Positions 26,709-33,924 of a DNA stretch of 64,000 nt are shown here, in pieces (position 1 is the stretch's first letter; each line of letters begins with the position of its first letter). Under the pieces are notes generated by a model that saw nothing but the letters and a program-made list of their open reading frames with translations, searched no databases and was not told the origin of the DNA. Both the position numbers and the translations under genes were made by a program. Source of the stretch: Luteococcus sp052116585 (GTDB taxonomy: Bacteria > Actinomycetota > Actinomycetes > Propionibacteriales > Propionibacteriaceae); the NCBI RefSeq assembly GCF_052116585.1, contig NZ_JBQKKT010000013.1, positions 1-64,000 on the forward strand, given 5' to 3'.

Positions 26709-27356
26709 GTGAACAACGTACGAATCCAGCCCACTGCCGACATGGACGAGGGAGTCACCATCGGTGACGGTTCCTCCATCTGGCACCTCGCCCAGGTGCG
26801 ACACGGTGCCGAACTCGGCGAGAACGTGATCGTCGGTCGCGGCGCCTACATCGGTGAAGGCGTCCACGTCGGCAACAACTGCAAGATCCAGAACTACGCC
26901 CTGGTCTACGAGCCGGCGTACTTGGAGGACGGTGTCTTCATCGGCCCCGCGGTGGTGCTGACCAATGACCACTTCCCGCGTGCAGTGAATCCGGACGGCA
27001 GCGCCAAGAGCGCCTCGGACTGGGAGCCGGTGGGGGTGACCCTCAAGGAGGGATGCTCGGTGGGTGCCCGTGCCACGTGCGTGGCTCCGGTCACGGTCGG
27101 ACGCTGGGCCACGGTGGCCGCCGGTTCCGTCGTGGTGAAGGACGTCCCGGACTTCGCCCTGGTGGCGGGGGTCCCCGCCCGTCGCATCAAGTGGGTGGGC
27201 CGCTCCGGCTTCCCGCTGGACTCCGACGGTGAGACGGCCGACGGCAAGCTGACCTGGGTGGACACCCGCACTGGCGACAGGTTCGTCGAGGAGAACGAGA
27301 TTCTGACCCTGGTGGAGGAAGGCTCCGCCACCGCGAACACGGAGGTAAGCAAGTGA
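26709..27356 (+). CDS. wbpD: WbpD-like N-acetyltransferase (hexapeptide fold)
   Basis: A 215-aa cytosolic acetyltransferase with a left-handed beta-helix. In the WbpD family it acetylates the 3-amino group of UDP-GlcNAc3NA to give UDP-GlcNAc3NAcA. Hexapeptide repeats run from about residue 10 to 160: DEGVTIGDGSSIW, VIVGRGAYIGEGVHVG, CKIQNYALVYE and GPAVVLTNDHFPRA, the last a hallmark of this subfamily (NDxxPR). The about 40-residue C-terminal extension (KLTWVDTRTG) is usual. GTG at 26709 follows GGAGG. It overlaps the aminotransferase gene by 4 bases and heads the D-E-B operon. Confidence 0.88.
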   Translation: MNNVRIQPTADMDEGVTIGDGSSIWHLAQVRHGAELGENVIVGRGAYIGEGVHVGNNCKIQNYALVYEPAYLEDGVFIGPAVVLTNDHFPRAVNPDGSAKSASDWEPVGVTLKEGCSVGARATCVAPVTVGRWATVAAGSVVVKDVPDFALVAGVPARRIKWVGRSGFPLDSDGETADGKLTWVDTRTGDRFVEENEILTLVEEGSATANTEVSK

Positions 27357-28444
27357 CCGAGCAGTTCATCCCGCCCGCCAAGCCGCTGATCGGCGAGGAG
27401 GAGATCGAGGCCGTCGCGCGTGTCATGCGCACCGGCATGCTGGCCCAGGGCCAGGAGGTTGCCGACTTCGAGACCGAGTTCGCCGCGCAGTTCACGCCCG
27501 GCCGCAAGGCGGTTGCCGTGAACTCGGGCACCTCGGCCCTGCACATCGGCCTGCTCGCCTCCGGCATCACGGCCGGCGACGAGGTCATCGTCCCGTCCTT
27601 CACCTTCGCGGCGACGGCCAACTCGGTGGCCCTGACCGGCGCCACCCCGGTCTTCGCCGACATCGATCCGGACAGCTTCTGCCTGGATCCCAAGAGTGTC
27701 GAGGCGTCCATCACGGACAAGACCAAGGGCATCATGCCGGTGCACCTGTACGGTCACCCGGCCAACATGAAGGCGCTGCAGGAGATTGCCGACAAGCACG
27801 GCCTGCAGCTCTTCGAGGATGCCGCCCAGGCCCATGGCGCGTCGCTGGACGGTACCCCGGTGGGCGCCTTCGGCACCTTCGGCGCGTTCAGCCTGTACCC
27901 GACCAAGAACATGACCTCGGGTGAGGGCGGCATGATCACCGTCGCCGACGCCGAGGTGGAGCGTCGCTGCCAGCTGTACCGCAACCAGGGAATGTTGAAG
28001 CAGTACCACAACGAGGTCGTCGGCCTGAACAACCGCATGACCAACATCCACGCCGCCATCGGCCGCGTGCAGCTGACCAAGGTGGGTGACTGGACCGCCA
28101 AGCGGCAGGCCAATGCCGCATTCCTCTCCGAAAACCTGCAGGGGGTCACCCCGCCGCCGGTCGCCGAGGGTGCCGTGCACGTGTACCACCAGTACACGAT
28201 CCGCGTCCCCGAGGACCGCGACGGCTTCTCGGCCGCGCTGAAGGAGCAGTTCCAGGTGGGTTCGGGCATGTTCTACCCCGTGCCCAACCACCGTCTGGCT
28301 CCCTTCCAGAGCCCCGTCGACCTGCCGGAGACGGAGAAGGCGGCCAAGGAGTGCCTGTCGCTGCCGGTTCACCCGTCGCTGACCCAGGCCGATCTGGAGC
28401 GGATCGTCAACGCCGTCAACACCCTCGCGAAGGCAGGTGCCTGA
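27353..28444 (+). CDS. wbpE: DegT/DnrJ sugar aminotransferase, WbpE-like
   Basis: A 363-aa PLP enzyme that would convert UDP-3-keto-GlcNAcA to UDP-GlcNAc3NA using glutamate. Seen features: NSGTSALHIGLLA, the aspartate in FEDAAQAHGA, and the PLP lysine in FSLYPTKNMTSGEGG. GNxxxD-type residues around LNNRMTNIHAAIG fit the family substrate loop. GTG at 27353 overlaps the acetyltransferase stop, and the oxidoreductase follows after 3 bases. This tight arrangement of acetyltransferase, aminotransferase and dehydrogenase is the WbpD-E-B cassette of Pseudomonas B-band and similar O-antigen loci. Confidence 0.92.
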   Translation: MTEQFIPPAKPLIGEEEIEAVARVMRTGMLAQGQEVADFETEFAAQFTPGRKAVAVNSGTSALHIGLLASGITAGDEVIVPSFTFAATANSVALTGATPVFADIDPDSFCLDPKSVEASITDKTKGIMPVHLYGHPANMKALQEIADKHGLQLFEDAAQAHGASLDGTPVGAFGTFGAFSLYPTKNMTSGEGGMITVADAEVERRCQLYRNQGMLKQYHNEVVGLNNRMTNIHAAIGRVQLTKVGDWTAKRQANAAFLSENLQGVTPPPVAEGAVHVYHQYTIRVPEDRDGFSAALKEQFQVGSGMFYPVPNHRLAPFQSPVDLPETEKAAKECLSLPVHPSLTQADLERIVNAVNTLAKAGA

Positions 28445-28447
28445 GCC

Positions 28448-29437
28448 ATGGCGAATCTTCGTGCAGGCCTGATCGGCCTGGGGATGATGGGCCGCCACCA
28501 TGCCCGCAACCTGCGCTCCATCGATGGCGTGGATCTGGTGGGCGTGGCCGACGCGATGGGTGATCCCCATGGCGTCGCCGGTGGCCTCGAGGTCAAGAAG
28601 ACCATCGACGAGCTGATCGAGGTGGGTCTGGACTACTGCGTGGTGGCCGCCCCGACCGTGTACCACGACGAGATCGGCACCAAGCTGGCCGAGGCGGGCG
28701 TGCACGCGCTGATCGAGAAGCCGCTGGCCAAGGACACCGAGTCTGCCAAGGGTCTGGCGGAGCTCTTCAAGGCCAAGCGCCTGGTGGGTGCCGTCGGTCA
28801 CATCGAGCGCTACAACCCTGCGCTGCAGAACCTGCGCAAGCGTCTGGAGGCCGGTGAGCTCGGTGATCTCTACCAGGTGGCCACCCGTCGTCAGGGGCCC
28901 TTCCCGAACCGGATCGCCGACGTCGGCGTGATCAAGGATCTGGGTTCGCATGACATCGACCTGACGGCCTGGGTGACCCAGCGTGACTACGAGCTGGTGG
29001 CTGCTCGCTCGATGTTCAAGTCCGGCCGTGAGTACGAGGACATGGTCTCGGCCACCTGCCAGCTGTCCGGTGGTCTCATGTCGAACCATCTGGTGAACTG
29101 GCTGACCCCCACCAAGGAGCGCCTGTGCATCGTCACCGGTGAGAAGGGCATGTTCATCGCGGACACCCTGACTGCGGACCTGACCTTCTATGGCAATGGC
29201 ACCGTCCAGCACTCGTGGGATGACATCGCCCAGTTCCGTGGCGTCTCCGAGGGTGACGTGACCCGCTTCGCGATCGCCAAGCCCGAGCCGCTGCGCACCG
29301 AGCACGAGAACTTCCGTGATGCGGTGCTGGGCAAGGATGCGGACATCGTGACGCTGGAGCAGGGCGCACGTGTGGTCCAGGTCTGTGAGGCCATGATCGA
29401 GAGCTCGAAGTCGAACACCTTCGTCGAGATCAACTGA
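28448..29437 (+). CDS. wbpB: Gfo/Idh/MocA oxidoreductase, WbpB-like
   Basis: A 329-aa NAD-dependent dehydrogenase that would oxidise C3 of UDP-GlcNAcA. The Rossmann opening is GLIGLGMMGRHHARNL; HALIEKPLA carries the conserved EKP lysine; and AVGHIERYNPAL plus LGSHDIDLTAWV supply the substrate and catalytic region (H of GSHDID). It follows the aminotransferase by 3 bases and ends the operon; two terminators lie behind it. In Pseudomonas the WbpB and WbpE reactions are coupled through 2-oxoglutarate recycling of NADH, and the same pairing here argues for the same chemistry. Confidence 0.9.
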   Translation: MANLRAGLIGLGMMGRHHARNLRSIDGVDLVGVADAMGDPHGVAGGLEVKKTIDELIEVGLDYCVVAAPTVYHDEIGTKLAEAGVHALIEKPLAKDTESAKGLAELFKAKRLVGAVGHIERYNPALQNLRKRLEAGELGDLYQVATRRQGPFPNRIADVGVIKDLGSHDIDLTAWVTQRDYELVAARSMFKSGREYEDMVSATCQLSGGLMSNHLVNWLTPTKERLCIVTGEKGMFIADTLTADLTFYGNGTVQHSWDDIAQFRGVSEGDVTRFAIAKPEPLRTEHENFRDAVLGKDADIVTLEQGARVVQVCEAMIESSKSNTFVEIN

Positions 29438-29452
29438 TCCCTCGTGGATCCG

Positions 29453-29480
29453 GGGCCCGTCGCGTGATCGCGGCGGGCCC
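29453..29480 (+). terminator. First terminator after wbpB
   Basis: GGGCCCGTCGCG and CGCGGCGGGCCC form a 12-bp stem with one wobble and a TGAT loop, 15 bases after the stop. Confidence 0.85.
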
Positions 29481-29521
29481 TCGTCATGTCCAGGCCGGGG
29501 AGCGAGTCCGGAAATGAACTC

Positions 29522-29549
29522 GGGCCCGGAGGCAGCTGCCTCCGGGCCC
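29522..29549. terminator. Second terminator, perfect 28-bp palindrome
   Basis: GGGCCCGGAGGCAG joined directly to its complement makes a 28-base perfect palindrome, followed by ATTCTGTTC. It works in either direction, and it separates wbpB from the hairpin array that starts 22 bases later. Confidence 0.85.
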
Positions 29550-29570
29550 ATTCTGTTCGCTGGAGCGTGC

Positions 29571-29818
29571 GATCCCCCGATCTGCTCCAGTGCTCTCGTG
29601 GTTCCCCCGAACCCTTCGAGCGGTGATCCCGGCATTCCCCCGAATGTGTGGGATCTGGCCTTCCTGATTCCCCCGAATCATGTCGGCCGGTGCGCATCCG
29701 TGGATGCTGTGGGTCGCATCCCCCGATGCTTCCCTGGTCTTTCGAATGCTTCCCCCGAAGCCTTCTTCGACCATGTCCGATTCCCCCGAATCGGCCGCTT
29801 GTGGCGCTTCCCCCGAAC
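29571..29818. repeat. Array of eight mini-hairpins, core TCCCCCGA
   Basis: Eight 12-base elements NNTCCCCCGANN begin at 29571, 29601, 29634, 29667, 29717, 29749, 29780 and 29807. The core TCCCCCGA is invariant, while the flanking pairs change together: GA..TC, GT..AC, AT..AT, AT..AT, CA..TG, CT..AG, AT..AT; only the last (CT..AC) is imperfect. Each can thus form a short stem with a CCCC loop, extended to 5-7 bp in several copies. Start-to-start spacing is mostly 27-33 bases, about three DNA turns; in the one wider gap (50) a related palindrome GCATCCGTGGATGC sits at 29694. No coding frame fits. Function is unknown. Confidence 0.85.
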
Positions 29819-30261
29819 CGCCCCAAGCGATGTCTCAATTCTGTATTCCCTAGTCAGAGGCGGCAAACTGAACAAGTGATTGAATGCTAAAGAAGTTCAG
29901 CTGATCTTTGGATTGGAGCTCCCGCTTGTCCCTTGCTGCGGGGACAAAGCGGACGCTTGTCATGGTTTCAGGGGACAGAATGCGACCTTCCGGTGTCCCC
30001 CGAACAGGGGACACAAGTTTTTTTTGCTCGCGTGCGTCGATGGGGCGGTTTCGTCGGTTCCGGGACGATGTCGGCTCCCTCTGGGTTGGTTCGAGGGGCG
30101 CGTCGGGGTCTGCGCTGAGGGGGCTCGGCGAGCCGACCGTCCGACCAGATTGTGAGCCAGTCGGCCATCCACGGTGTCAGATGAACGGCTCCTCGGGGTT
30201 CAGGTCGGTAGACTCCTTGGGTAGCTTCGGCGCAGGACGTGCGCCACAGGAAAGGACTTCC
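29819..30261. other. Non-coding stretch upstream of wbpA with structured segment
   Basis: No credible gene. The first half is clearly more A/T-rich than the surroundings (29840-29925). GCTTGTCCC at 29924-29932 can pair with GGGACAAAGC at 29941-29950 (one bulge), then the T8 terminator follows at 29993-30025, so a short RNA ending there is possible. A TCCCCCGA core recurs inside the terminator. TAGACT at 30209-30214, 48 bases before the wbpA ATG, is a plausible -10 for wbpA. Open frames running from here into wbpA do not resemble the dehydrogenase. Confidence 0.55.
29993..30025 (+). terminator. Intrinsic terminator with T8 tract
   Basis: GTGTCCCC at 29993-30000 pairs with GGGGACAC at 30007-30014 (loop CGAACA), followed by AAG and eight Ts (30018-30025). 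It is the most classical rho-independent terminator in the window, yet it follows no gene on the plus strand: wbpB ends 550 bases earlier behind two other terminators. Confidence 0.88.
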
Positions 30262-31560
30262 ATGAAGATCGCCGTCATCGGGATGGGCAAGATCGGCCTC
30301 CCGCTCGCCGTCCAGTTCGCCTCGAAGGGCCATGAGGTCTTCGGTGTTGACGTGCAGCAGCGAGTCGTGGACATCATCAATGAGGGCAAGGAGCCCTTCC
30401 CGGGTGAGGCCCAGCTGGGTGAGAAGCTGGCCGAGCTGGTGCCGGCTGGCAATCTGAAGGCGACGACGGACTACTCCGCCGCCATCCCCGGTGTGGACGC
30501 CATCGTGATCGTGGTGCCGCTCTTCGTCAACGACGAGACCTGGGAACCCGACTTCGGCTGGATGGAGGACGCCACGCGCTCCTTCTCCGAGCACCTGACC
30601 CCGGGAACCCTGATCTCGTACGAGACCACCCTGCCGGTCGGCACCACCCGCAATCGCTGGAAGCCGCTGATCGAGGAGGTTTCGGGCCTCAAGGCGGGCG
30701 AGGACTTCGACCTGGTCTTCAGCCCCGAGCGTGTGCTCACCGGCCGTGTCTTCGCCGACCTGCGCAAGTACCCCAAGCTGGTGGGTGGTCTGGACCAGAA
30801 GTCGACCAAGCGTGCCGTGGACTTCTACGAGCAGGTGCTGGACTTCGACGAGCGTCCCGACCTCGACACCCCCAATGGCGTCTGGGATCTGGGCACGGCG
30901 GAGGCGGCCGAGATGGCCAAGCTGGCCGAGACCACCTATCGCGATGTCAACATCGGCCTGGCCAACCAGTTCGGCAAGTTCGCCGAGAAGAACGGCATCG
31001 ACATCTACAAGGTGATCAAGGCCTCCAACTCGCAGCCCTACAGCCACATCCACCTGCCGGGCATCGCCGTGGGTGGCCACTGCATCCCGGTCTATCCGCG
31101 CCTGTATCTCTACACCGACCCGGACGCGACCATCGTGCGCACCGCCCGTGAGGCCAACATGACCATGCCCGAGCACGCCGTGACCCTCGTCGAGGGCGCA
31201 CTGGGCGGCCTCGAGGGCAAGAAGGTGCTGATCCTGGGCGCCTCCTACCGTGGCAAGGTCAAGGAGACCGCCTTCTCCGGTGTCTTCCCGGTCTTCCAGG
31301 TGCTGTCCGCCCGTGGTGCCGTGGCCACCGTGAGCGACCCGATGTACACCGCCGACGAGCTGGCAAAGCTGAACCTCAACCCGCACGTCGACGGTGACCA
31401 GGTGGACGCCGTCATCGTCCAGGCGAACCATCCCGAGTTCTCCGCGCTGGGCAAGGATGACTTCCCCGGTGTGCAGGTTCTGGTCGATGGTCGCAACTGC
31501 ACCGACGCCAGCAAGTGGGAGGGCGTCAAGCGCTTCGTGATCGGTGACGGCGAGATCTGA
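30262..31560 (+). CDS. wbpA: UDP-GlcNAc 6-dehydrogenase, WbpA-like
   Basis: A 432-aa NAD-dependent UDP-sugar dehydrogenase oxidising C6 of an N-acetylhexosamine to the uronic acid. The NAD fold opens IAVIGMGKIGLPLAVQFAS; the central domain has GTAEAAEMAKLAETTYRDVN; the catalytic cysteine is in IAVGGHCIPVYP; and the C-terminal UDP-binding domain has LGASYRGKVKETAFS. UDP-GlcNAc (WbpA) and UDP-ManNAc (WecC) enzymes share these features; the WbpB-E-D cassette next to it favours UDP-GlcNAc. ATG at 30262 follows GGAAAGGA. A strong terminator follows. It supplies the first step of the UDP-ManNAc3NAcA route. Confidence 0.9.
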   Translation: MKIAVIGMGKIGLPLAVQFASKGHEVFGVDVQQRVVDIINEGKEPFPGEAQLGEKLAELVPAGNLKATTDYSAAIPGVDAIVIVVPLFVNDETWEPDFGWMEDATRSFSEHLTPGTLISYETTLPVGTTRNRWKPLIEEVSGLKAGEDFDLVFSPERVLTGRVFADLRKYPKLVGGLDQKSTKRAVDFYEQVLDFDERPDLDTPNGVWDLGTAEAAEMAKLAETTYRDVNIGLANQFGKFAEKNGIDIYKVIKASNSQPYSHIHLPGIAVGGHCIPVYPRLYLYTDPDATIVRTAREANMTMPEHAVTLVEGALGGLEGKKVLILGASYRGKVKETAFSGVFPVFQVLSARGAVATVSDPMYTADELAKLNLNPHVDGDQVDAVIVQANHPEFSALGKDDFPGVQVLVDGRNCTDASKWEGVKRFVIGDGEI

Positions 31561-31599
31561 CACTCCATTGCGCCCGTGTCCGCGCGGGAATTGAGACTG

Positions 31600-31641
31600 C
31601 AGCAGGGCTGCTCGGGAGGAACCTCCCGGGCAGCCCTGCTG
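31600..31641. terminator. Long hairpin terminator after wbpA
   Basis: CAGCAGGGCTGC...GCAGCCCTGCTG with the inner TCGGGAGG/CCTCCCGG forms a 20-bp stem with one wobble and an AA loop. Confidence 0.9.
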
Positions 31642-31745
31642 TTGTGCCCACCCTGACTCACGGCGCTGGGGGTGGCGACGGCGTGGGGGGCTTCGATGGT
31701 GCTCGATAGGATGGGCTGGTCCACGAACCTGGTGAAAGGCGTCCT

Positions 31746-32843
31746 ATGACCAAGGTGGCGCACCTGTCGACCGTCCATCGTCCGCGAGATCCCCGGATCT
31801 TCAACAAGGAGGCCAGCGCTCTGGCGGCTGAGGGCCTGGACGTCACCCTGATCGCACGTGGCACAGGCAGTGATCCGGTCAACGGCGTCACCATGGAGGA
31901 GCTGCCGCAGACCCAGGGGCGCCTCCAGCGCATGGTCCAGGGCCAGCTGAACGCCTGGCGGGCCCTGGGGCGGGTGCGGCCGGATGTCGTGCATGCACAC
32001 GACCCCGAGCTCATCCCGATGGCCATGCTGTGGGCCCGCACCCATGGGGCGGGGTTCATCTTTGACGCCCACGAGGACCTCGTCGGGCAGATCGAAGACA
32101 AGGCCTATCTCAAGGGTCCGGTGAAGGCTGCTGCCCGCCTCTATGCTCGGTTGATCCTGGGTCTGGCCGACCGCTTCGCTGACGGAATCGTCGTCGCCAC
32201 TCCTGTGATCCGGGAGAAGTACCGCAACCCGCACACCACGGTGGTGCGGAACTTCCCGTGGCTGAAGGACTTCCCGCAGGTGGAGCGAGAGCCGGTTTCG
32301 GGCCGAGTCGTCTACGTCGGCGGGCTCACGCGCAGCCGCGAGTCCGGCGTGATGCTCGAGACGGTGAAGGCGGTGGAGGGGGCCTCGATGCTGTTGGCCG
32401 GCCCGGCCGATGCGCATACCCAGGCACTGCTCGATGCACTCCGCCCGGATGACGGCATCGACTACCGCGGCACCGTCGCGGCCAGCGAAGTTCCGGCCCT
32501 GCTGGCCACGGGGGCGGTTGGCTTCGTCTTCCTGCAGCCCCTCCCCAACTACCGGGAGTCTCTGCCCACCAAGCTCTTCGAGTACATGGCGGCGGGCATC
32601 CCCTTCATCGCCAGCGATTTTCCCTACTGGCGGGGTTTGTTCGAGAAGTATGACGCAGGAGTCTTCGTCGACACGACGACGCCGGAGGCTCCGATCCGGG
32701 CGCTGCGCGAGCTGATCGGCGATCCGCAGCGTTGCCGTGAGATGGGGGAGCGCGGGCGTCGGGCGATCGAGGAACACTTCAACTTCGAGGCCGACGTGCC
32801 AGCATTGGTCGAGGTGACCGAACGGGCGGCCGCTGCGCGCTGA
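31746..32843 (+). CDS. Glycosyltransferase (GT4-like) A
   Basis: A 365-aa cytosolic GT-B transferase. The N-terminus VAHLSTVHRPRDPRIFNKE, HDPELIPMAMLWARTHG and FDAHEDL, plus the donor-site NYRESLPTKLFEYMAAGIP (EX7E), define it. It is a clear paralogue of the protein at 37216, which has the same motifs (HLSTVHQSWDNRILNKE, HDPELIPMAIAYG, YDAHEDL, NYEHSLPTKVFEYMACGVP). It is a single gene between terminators. A TAGGAT at 31707-31712 may be its -10. It presumably adds a sugar in the repeat unit. Confidence 0.87.
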   Translation: MTKVAHLSTVHRPRDPRIFNKEASALAAEGLDVTLIARGTGSDPVNGVTMEELPQTQGRLQRMVQGQLNAWRALGRVRPDVVHAHDPELIPMAMLWARTHGAGFIFDAHEDLVGQIEDKAYLKGPVKAAARLYARLILGLADRFADGIVVATPVIREKYRNPHTTVVRNFPWLKDFPQVEREPVSGRVVYVGGLTRSRESGVMLETVKAVEGASMLLAGPADAHTQALLDALRPDDGIDYRGTVAASEVPALLATGAVGFVFLQPLPNYRESLPTKLFEYMAAGIPFIASDFPYWRGLFEKYDAGVFVDTTTPEAPIRALRELIGDPQRCREMGERGRRAIEEHFNFEADVPALVEVTERAAAAR

Positions 32844-32844
32844 G

Positions 32845-32876
32845 CCGCTGGGCTGCTGGGCCGCTGGGCTGCTGGG
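32845..32876. repeat. Perfect 16-bp tandem duplication after a stop codon
   Basis: CCGCTGGGCTGCTGGG occurs twice in a row, beginning 2 bases after the TGA of the preceding glycosyltransferase gene. Confidence 0.92.
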
Positions 32877-32992
32877 GGCTACGAGAGTCCCGTCCGTCGA
32901 GTGCGGTGGGGCAGGGCTGGGAGAAATGTCAGTGCCTGCGGCTAGCCTTCCTCCTGACACATGGTGCGTCGCACGACTCCCCTGGAGGAAAC

Positions 32993-33784
32993 ATGTCCCA
33001 GTCCGGAAACCCCACCTGGATGGACCTCGGCACCGACGACCTGGACGGTGCGCAGACCTTCTACTCCGAGCTCTTTGGATGGAACTTCAATGATCAGGGC
33101 CCCGACTTTGGCGGATACCGCATGATCCAGCTTGGCGACGCCTTCGTCGGGGGTGCCATGGACTCCCGGATGACACCTGAGGGCCTGGCCGACGAGCCGC
33201 AGTTTCCCACCAGCTGGACGATCTACCTGCGTGTGGACGACATCGATGCCGCGCTGGCCAGGGTGGAGCCCGCCGGCGGCAGCGTCATGATGCCTGCCAT
33301 GCAGGTGGGGGAGGCCGGATCCATGGCGCTGGTCACGGCTCCCGACGGTGCCGTGGTGGGCATGTGGCAGCCCGCCGAGTTCCCCGGCTACGACTTCACG
33401 GGTCAGCCGGGAAGCCCCGTCTGGTTCGAGACGATGAGCAAGGACTACGACGCCGCCAGCGCCTTCTACACCGAGGTCTTCGGTTGGAATCTCGTGCAGA
33501 TGCCCGGCATCCCAGAGGGCCAGCCCCGCTACGCCACCAATGGCTCCGAGGCTGACGCCGGCTGCGGGATCTGCGAGGCGCACACCTTCCTGCCCGACGA
33601 GGTGCCCAGCTACTGGCGGGTCTACCTGCAGGTGGAGGACACCGATGCGGCCGTCGCCAACATCCAACATCTGGGTGGACGCCTGCTCGACGGTCCGATG
33701 GACTCGCCCTTCGGTCGCCTGGCCACCGTCGCCGATCCGCAGGGGGGCATGTTCCAGGTCATCACCAGCTCCTACGAGGGCTGA
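32993..33784 (+). CDS. Two-domain VOC protein, Cfp30B-like
   Basis: A 263-aa cytosolic protein with two vicinal-oxygen-chelate (glyoxalase-fold) modules. The halves repeat the same pattern: PTWMDLGTDDLDGAQTFYSE...FGWNF and PVWFETMSKDYDAASAFYTE...FGWNL, each followed by a WTIYLRVDD/WRVYLQVED strand. Length and arrangement match the mycobacterial 27-kDa antigen Cfp30B, whose function is unclear. The usual metal ligands of glyoxalase I are not evident, so catalysis is doubtful. ATG at 32993 follows GGAGG. It has its own hairpin terminator and seems unrelated to the polysaccharide genes around it. Confidence 0.85.
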   Translation: MSQSGNPTWMDLGTDDLDGAQTFYSELFGWNFNDQGPDFGGYRMIQLGDAFVGGAMDSRMTPEGLADEPQFPTSWTIYLRVDDIDAALARVEPAGGSVMMPAMQVGEAGSMALVTAPDGAVVGMWQPAEFPGYDFTGQPGSPVWFETMSKDYDAASAFYTEVFGWNLVQMPGIPEGQPRYATNGSEADAGCGICEAHTFLPDEVPSYWRVYLQVEDTDAAVANIQHLGGRLLDGPMDSPFGRLATVADPQGGMFQVITSSYEG

Positions 33785-33808
33785 AATCCTGCCGTGCCCG
33801 CCGGGGAT

Positions 33809-33834
33809 GGCACACCAGCGGTCCTGGGTGTGCC
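33809..33834. terminator. Hairpin after VOC gene
   Basis: GGCACACC and GGTGTGCC form a perfect 8-bp stem with a 10-base loop, 24 bases after the stop. Confidence 0.65.
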
Positions 33835-33924
33835 TTCCCAGCTGGGCCGCTCCGCTCGTGGCACGGTGCCTCGTCCTAGACTGACCAGGATCGAGGACTC
33901 GTCCCCACGGAAGAGGAGCACGTC

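Noticed and set aside
29601..29612. LexA (SOS) boxes in the hairpin array
   Set aside because: The actinobacterial box has GAAC before GTTC; here the order is GTTC before GAAC, so half-sites are reversed.
26906..29635. Very long reverse-strand frame opposite the wbpD-E-B genes
   Set aside because: It is the GC-driven shadow of three clear enzymes on the plus strand. Its translation is compositionally odd and matches no fold. The same holds for long reverse frames opposite phoD (8167-10065), the PBP (13565-14935), wbpA (29968-31563) and wbpI (35960-37141).
29571..29818. CRISPR array
   Set aside because: Conserved units are only 12 bases, spacers about 15-21 (one 38), and flanks of the repeat vary; no cas genes are near.
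29908..30261. N-terminal extension of the wbpA dehydrogenase
   Set aside because: The frame is open upstream, but the NAD-binding start MKIAVIGMGKIG follows a good ribosome site at 30262 and the upstream part includes a terminator.
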